From the NCBI RefSeq assembly GCF_000702325.1, contig NZ_KL370892.1, forward strand, positions 310,001-374,000: 64,000 bases of DNA. The letters run 5' to 3'. A program made the translations under genes and the position numbers. This stretch comes from Thiomicrorhabdus sp. Milos-T2. Lineage in GTDB: Bacteria; Pseudomonadota; Gammaproteobacteria; Thiomicrospirales; Thiomicrospiraceae. Below the pieces are notes generated by a model, which was not told the origin of the DNA, did no database searches, and saw only the letters and a list, made by a program, of their open reading frames with translations. Below are positions 60,113-64,000 of this stretch, in pieces; within the stretch, counting starts at the first letter, position 1, and each line of letters starts with the position of its first letter.

Positions 60113-61858
60113 TTAGTTTTGGTATAAATCGGTTAATTCGCCTTTCTTTTTGGCTTGTGTATTGTGTCGAGTAATGAGTGATGCCCAGTTATCACAGATT
60201 GTTTGCTGCGTTCTGTCATCTAGATTTTGTCCTGCAAAAAGATGAGCTTCTAATTGAAAGATGGCTGCCTTTAGCTTCTCATTAGGTATTGCATCGACAT
60301 TGTTAATGTTTAGATCATCATGTAGCTGTCTTAAAAGTTCTTTATAAAAAGAGGGTAAAGGCATCTCACACCACTGATGATTAAAGCTCTGTTGTACACT
60401 GCCATTTTCAGTAATCACTGTTGGATTTTTACCAATAGTCAATTGCAAAGCGTTTATTTGTTTACGAGTTCGTAATAGTAATAATAACGTTATAAGCCAT
60501 AATGAAATAACCACGGCTAACATAATTGGCCAAACCCAAAATGGAATTAAAAGCACGCTGGCTTGTTCCGGTACCTGGCTGTAGTTAGGTCGAATATATT
60601 GATTATTTAACTCTTGGTTTTTACCTTGATTAAGGGCATTTTCTGCCTTGTTTGTATTGGATGTAGTTTGAGTGACAGGGGGAATATTCGTGTTGCTTGG
60701 ATCCGCCGCCCAAATGGTTAAGGGCTGACTTTTGAGTACCGTGGTTTCTAGGCGTTGGGTCTGAGTATTCCACCAAGTGATTTTTTCATCAGGAAGCGTT
60801 AAGGTCCCTTCTTGAGTGGGTACGATAGCTTGAGAAATCACCTTTATACTGTGAACCCCTTTTTCAGAAAGAGTTTGATTGTTTTTTGCTTCGTCAGCAT
60901 AGACTTTATAGTTTTGTCCATTTTGAGTGGTAATCGTTGGAAGTTGACTCTCTTTTAAGCCATCAACCTCAAGTGTAATAATTCGGCGCAAACTATCACC
61001 TACACGAATGGTGTCTGGTAGATTTTGCCATTTTTGAGTAAGCGATAGTGAATGAGCAGGTAACCAGTAGCCTTGTGGATTTTTAACCGCAGGTAATACT
61101 TTTATAACCATTTTTTTGGCAACCGACTGAACCCCTTTTTGTTTACCTCTTAAATGTAAAACGCCTGTGAAAGAGGGTGCAGAAATGGCAAAGTCGCCGC
61201 TTGACTGAGGAAACAAAGCATATTGCCATTCATAAACCGTATATTGTTGACCATTAATGGTTTTACCATAAACAGATTGTTCTTTGAGAGACTCAACCAG
61301 GGCATTACCAAATTGTGGTGGGCGAATATTCCCATTGACTAAACTGCCTTTATGATAGAAACGTAGTGTGTAAATAATTTGTTCTTGAACATAAGCTTGG
61401 GTTTTATCAACACTAGATTCTAAAAAGTAGGGACGGTTATCATCACTATATTGGGCTTTTGTAACCTTAATAGGATAGGGCTGGCTTTTAACTCCATTAA
61501 TCTCAAATGGCGGAATCATTAGGGTGCCAACTTGTTTAGGGAGTATTTGTATACGCCAAATAGTATGAGAACTATAGCTACCATTCACAATAGAAATTTG
61601 ATTGCTTTGTTGCTTGTTGATGACATCAAACTGGTCTTTTAACGTGCTTAAATCAAGTTTACTGTCGCTAGTTTGAAAATCGGTATCAATGGTTAAAGTC
61701 ACAATATCGCCTAATTCTACATTTTGGCGATCAGTTTTCACGGTAATAGAATCCGCCCAGCCAAAAGCAGAATAAAGCGTTAAGCACATTAATAACACCA
61801 GGCCTGGTAGTTTATTGAGTAGTGAATGACGAGAAGTGATGACAATTGGTTGATTCAT
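60113..61858 (-). CDS. batD: BatD-like protein
   Basis: Start ATG at 61858 chosen over a GTG at 61870; 581 residues. Signal peptide (ends FGWADS) then repeated Ig-like beta domains: KTDRQNVELGDIVTLTIDTDFQ, AYVQEQIIYTLRFYHKG, PDTIRVGDSLRRIITLEVDGL. One membrane helix near 447-468 (LIPFWVWPIMLAVVISLWLI) and a cytoplasmic tail. This is the BatD (oxygen tolerance) pattern. It follows the VWA/TPR gene with the reading frames abutting. The signal-peptide DNA contains a perfect palindrome copy (61797-61808). Confidence 0.9.
   Translation of the reverse strand: MNQPIVITSRHSLLNKLPGLVLLMCLTLYSAFGWADSITVKTDRQNVELGDIVTLTIDTDFQTSDSKLDLSTLKDQFDVINKQQSNQISIVNGSYSSHTIWRIQILPKQVGTLMIPPFEINGVKSQPYPIKVTKAQYSDDNRPYFLESSVDKTQAYVQEQIIYTLRFYHKGSLVNGNIRPPQFGNALVESLKEQSVYGKTINGQQYTVYEWQYALFPQSSGDFAISAPSFTGVLHLRGKQKGVQSVAKKMVIKVLPAVKNPQGYWLPAHSLSLTQKWQNLPDTIRVGDSLRRIITLEVDGLKESQLPTITTQNGQNYKVYADEAKNNQTLSEKGVHSIKVISQAIVPTQEGTLTLPDEKITWWNTQTQRLETTVLKSQPLTIWAADPSNTNIPPVTQTTSNTNKAENALNQGKNQELNNQYIRPNYSQVPEQASVLLIPFWVWPIMLAVVISLWLITLLLLLRTRKQINALQLTIGKNPTVITENGSVQQSFNHQWCEMPLPSFYKELLRQLHDDLNINNVDAIPNEKLKAAIFQLEAHLFAGQNLDDRTQQTICDNWASLITRHNTQAKKKGELTDLYQN
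61797..61808. repeat. Iterated palindrome inside batD signal-peptide region
   Basis: Perfect ACCAGGCCTGGT, read on the minus strand as L-P-G-L-V in the hydrophobic core. Confidence 0.9.
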
Positions 61859-61863
61859 GATAT

Positions 61864-63978
61864 TTACCACTGTTTGTCTGAAGCTTGATCCTTGCGAGGA
61901 TTTTGCTGAAATTGATATTCAAATTTACGTTTTAAGAATAGCCCCGGTTGATCTGGAATTTGTTTTAACCAGTTTTGGTTAGCTTGTTCTTCTTCGCTGA
62001 GCTTAGGACGAGGATTAGACTTAGAACCCTCTCCAGTTGTTTTGGATGACTTTGATTGCGCTGATTGAGATGAACCATCATCCAGCTTAGTAGGCGACAT
62101 TTCAGAGGCTGGGTCTTTTGGGTTTGGTTTTTTATCATCCTGAGAATTATCACCTTCTGCAATAGCGGGCTTATCTAAGTCATTAGCTCCCTGTGTTTGA
62201 TTATTGCTGTTTTGATTCCCCATTTCTTGAGAGTTAGATGAGGATTGTGGATTTTTTGATGTGTTTGGTGATGGTTGAGATGAATCATTAGAATCCCCAG
62301 AACCGTTGGACTCATTGATTGCGTTACCGGAGTTATCACTCTTGTCATTAGCATTGGTTGAAGAGGTATTATCTGAATTTTTATCTGAACTAGCATCAGA
62401 ATCAGAAGGGTTTGACGATTGCTCTTGTTGATTACCAGCGTTATTTTCCTGATTTTGGGTGTGGCCCTTTTGATTTTTTGATGAAGAATTCTGCTCTTTA
62501 TCATCTTGGTTTTGCTGGTTTTTGGGTTTGTTTTCTGGCGGTTTTTGAGCTAAAAGGTTATTGATAATGGCTAAATTAGCTTGTGCATCTTTAAAATCAG
62601 GCTTAATTTGTAAGGCTTTTTCATAAGCTTCTTTTGCGCCCTGAAGGCTTCCTGAAAGCGCTAAAGCATTGCCACGATTATAGTGACCCGTAGGCGATTT
62701 ATCCAAATTGAACATTTTGGCTGCTTCGGCATATTTTCCTTGGCGATAAAGTGCACTTGCACGCCATTGAGGGTTTTCAAAATGCGCACCCGCGGCCTCA
62801 TATTTTTTCTTTTTCCAGGCATCGTAACCTTGCTGGTCTGGTGATTTAAACATAGAGGAGAGTGAAGGTAATTCGGTTAACCAATCTTTGGCATAACTGG
62901 GTTGAGGGGTTAATAAGGCGGTGGGAGCAATAACAACCAAGGTGAATGCTAATAAGGTGCCTCTTCTAAAAATAAGCGCAACTAATGGAATAATTAAGAA
63001 TAAGAAATAAGCACCTATATCCAAAGGGTGTTTAACGTCTTTTTGACGATCATTACCTTCATTACCTTCTTGAGATTTTGAATCGTCAGTGGCAGCTAGT
63101 TTTTGGGGAAGTAGCTCAGCTACATTGCCTTCACCTGGAATTAAAGGAATCCACTCAATATCACTATTTTGACTAAGTTGCTGAAAACGCTGAAGAGGCA
63201 GCTTAGGCATAATCAGTTTGTCATCTTCATCTTTTAGCAAACCGTAATTAGGAATTTGTACCACGCCACCTCTATCGGTACCCACCGTCATAACGGTCAT
63301 GCTATAGGCGTGCGAATCGAACCAATCGGTAACCGTTTCCACCTCTTGTTTTTCAATATCATCGGTAATCCATAAAATATGGCCTTGGGTGATATTGGCC
63401 CCTTTAAAGAGTTTGGTGGCTTTTTCAAAACCAAGAAGGGGGTTAGCGCCATAATTAGGCATCATCACGGGGTTAAGACTGGGCAATAAGTTTAATAAGG
63501 TTCTATTATCTTCAGAAATAGGGCTAATGGTATGTGCAGAACTAGCATAAGCTACCATGCCAGTAGCAAATTCTGGATGCTGTTTTAGTAAGTCGGTTAA
63601 CTTGTATTTAACGCGTGATAGTCGATTAGGGCTTAAGTCATCTGCCAACATAGATAGCGATAAATCTAAAACAATGACCACACCTTGTTGGGCTTTTTGA
63701 GCGGGTAATTCAATAGATTTAACCCACGGCCCAGAAAGCGCTAACACCGCTAAAATCCATGCAGTGGTAATGCCTAAATAGCCTATTTTTTCATTTACAG
63801 AAGGCTCATTAGAGTTATCTTCACCGAGTAATAAAGTACGAAATTTGGGATCAATAACTTTATGCCAGGCACCTTGTTTAGCATTGGCTTGCCAAGCACG
63901 CCAAATTAGCCAGGCAATGGGTAACAGGGCCAAAAAACACCAAGGACGTAAAAAGTGAATGCTATTTAATACTTCCAT
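61864..63978 (-). CDS. VWA plus TPR protein (BatB/BatC fusion)
   Basis: 704 residues. Two N-terminal helices, then a VWA domain (about 95-290) with MIDAS motif VVIVLDLSLSMLADDLSPNRLSR. A helix pair near 325-365 is followed by TPR repeats (about 395-480; GHYNRGNALALSGSLQGAKEAYEKALQIKPDFKDAQANLAIINN). The last ~200 residues are low-complexity Asn/Gln/Ser/Asp-rich. BatB and BatC are separate proteins in Bacteroides; here they are one. Part of a Bat operon reading leftward; a gene to the right probably ends at 63983-63985 (TAG), too little to annotate. Confidence 0.9.
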   Translation of the reverse strand: MEVLNSIHFLRPWCFLALLPIAWLIWRAWQANAKQGAWHKVIDPKFRTLLLGEDNSNEPSVNEKIGYLGITTAWILAVLALSGPWVKSIELPAQKAQQGVVIVLDLSLSMLADDLSPNRLSRVKYKLTDLLKQHPEFATGMVAYASSAHTISPISEDNRTLLNLLPSLNPVMMPNYGANPLLGFEKATKLFKGANITQGHILWITDDIEKQEVETVTDWFDSHAYSMTVMTVGTDRGGVVQIPNYGLLKDEDDKLIMPKLPLQRFQQLSQNSDIEWIPLIPGEGNVAELLPQKLAATDDSKSQEGNEGNDRQKDVKHPLDIGAYFLFLIIPLVALIFRRGTLLAFTLVVIAPTALLTPQPSYAKDWLTELPSLSSMFKSPDQQGYDAWKKKKYEAAGAHFENPQWRASALYRQGKYAEAAKMFNLDKSPTGHYNRGNALALSGSLQGAKEAYEKALQIKPDFKDAQANLAIINNLLAQKPPENKPKNQQNQDDKEQNSSSKNQKGHTQNQENNAGNQQEQSSNPSDSDASSDKNSDNTSSTNANDKSDNSGNAINESNGSGDSNDSSQPSPNTSKNPQSSSNSQEMGNQNSNNQTQGANDLDKPAIAEGDNSQDDKKPNPKDPASEMSPTKLDDGSSQSAQSKSSKTTGEGSKSNPRPKLSEEEQANQNWLKQIPDQPGLFLKRKFEYQFQQNPRKDQASDKQW

Positions 63979-64000
63979 GTGCTCTTACTATGCCCCCACT

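Noticed and set aside
61965-62504. Minus-strand alternative-frame ORFs in the batB/C tail
   Set aside because: Low-complexity frame shadows of the Asn/Gln/Ser-rich region.
63300-63340. GCGAATCGAACC resembling a tRNA T-arm
   Set aside because: Lies in the VWA coding region and no acceptor or anticodon stem is present. No tRNA or rRNA genes were found in the window.
63979-64000. End of an upstream batA-like gene
   Set aside because: A TAG is in a plausible place, but only a few codons are visible, too little to call.

Overview
The window looks like a chromosomal segment of a low-GC, free-living gammaproteobacterium, probably a sulfur oxidiser of the Thiomicrospira / Thiomicrorhabdus / Hydrogenovibrio type. 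That placement is an inference from gene content (ResB/CcsB cytochrome c maturation, periplasmic DsrE proteins, NhaA plus NhaD, a diheme peroxidase, arsenate resistance) and codon style; no rRNA or tRNA gene is present to confirm it. The set hemF, tsaC, thrB, polA, engB, dsbA recalls the origin-proximal region of Pseudomonas. Five parS-like sites (one perfect) and a DnaA-box cluster near 28.0 kb fit a location close to oriC, although dnaA/dnaN/gyrB are absent.

Layout. 1-7.5 kb: DUF389 membrane protein (cut by the window edge), hslR and hemF on the minus strand, then a secreted protein, a DUF4197 protein, an M48 lipoprotein protease, tsaC and thrB. 7.6-14.9 kb: polA, a small exported protein, a three-gene group (beta-barrel protein, DUF6502, DUF5666 with GFGGTG repeats) and engB. 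15.1-25.1 kb: resB-ccsB-dsbA, a catabolic-type acetolactate synthase, a diheme cytochrome c peroxidase with an adjacent chemoreceptor, and a small conserved protein. 25.4-35.9 kb: recQ, a nitroreductase, an OxyR-like regulator, mlaA, a hybrid histidine kinase, the divergent nhaA/nhaD pair, a CheY-like protein and a lysine-rich histone-like protein. 36.0-41.5 kb: a small HTH-like protein, an Lrp regulator divergent from leuA, a flavin reductase and a Na/Pi cotransporter. 41.8-48.1 kb: an arsenic island (arsR, MBL-fold protein, ArsP-type permease, a Cys-rich thioredoxin-like fusion, an ArsC-like protein lacking its nucleophilic Cys, ArsJ-partner GAPDH, arsJ). 48.3-52.2 kb: yjbQ, an IS110 element and prlC. 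52.5-55.9 kb: a porin and periplasmic DsrE divergent from an ECF sigma factor and an anti-sigma factor that appears to end in a DsrE-like domain. 56.0-64 kb: lplT-aas and the Bat (VWA/TPR/BatD) genes.

Repeat landscape. Four layers are interwoven: (i) a very frequent palindrome, ACCAGGCCTGGT, with 14 perfect copies, one copy split by the IS, and about a dozen partial copies; (ii) eight MITE-like elements with 17-bp GAGACCTTTGCACGAGA inverted ends, most flanked by 5-bp target duplications; (iii) three copies of a ~330-bp non-coding, strongly hairpinned element; (iv) tiny 18-36 bp GC-rich inserts nested inside (ii) and (iii).

The strongest single observation is the IS110 element. It sits exactly in a copy of the palindrome, and its upstream non-coding region can be read as a bridge RNA. 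One loop carries TACCAGGCC, matching the target; the other carries ACGGTATCT, matching the element's own right end; each loop is closed by a perfect 8-9 bp stem. The insertion sequence therefore appears programmed to use the iterated palindrome as its landing pad. The sigma / anti-sigma-DsrE / DsrE / porin module is the best candidate for an undescribed protein system.
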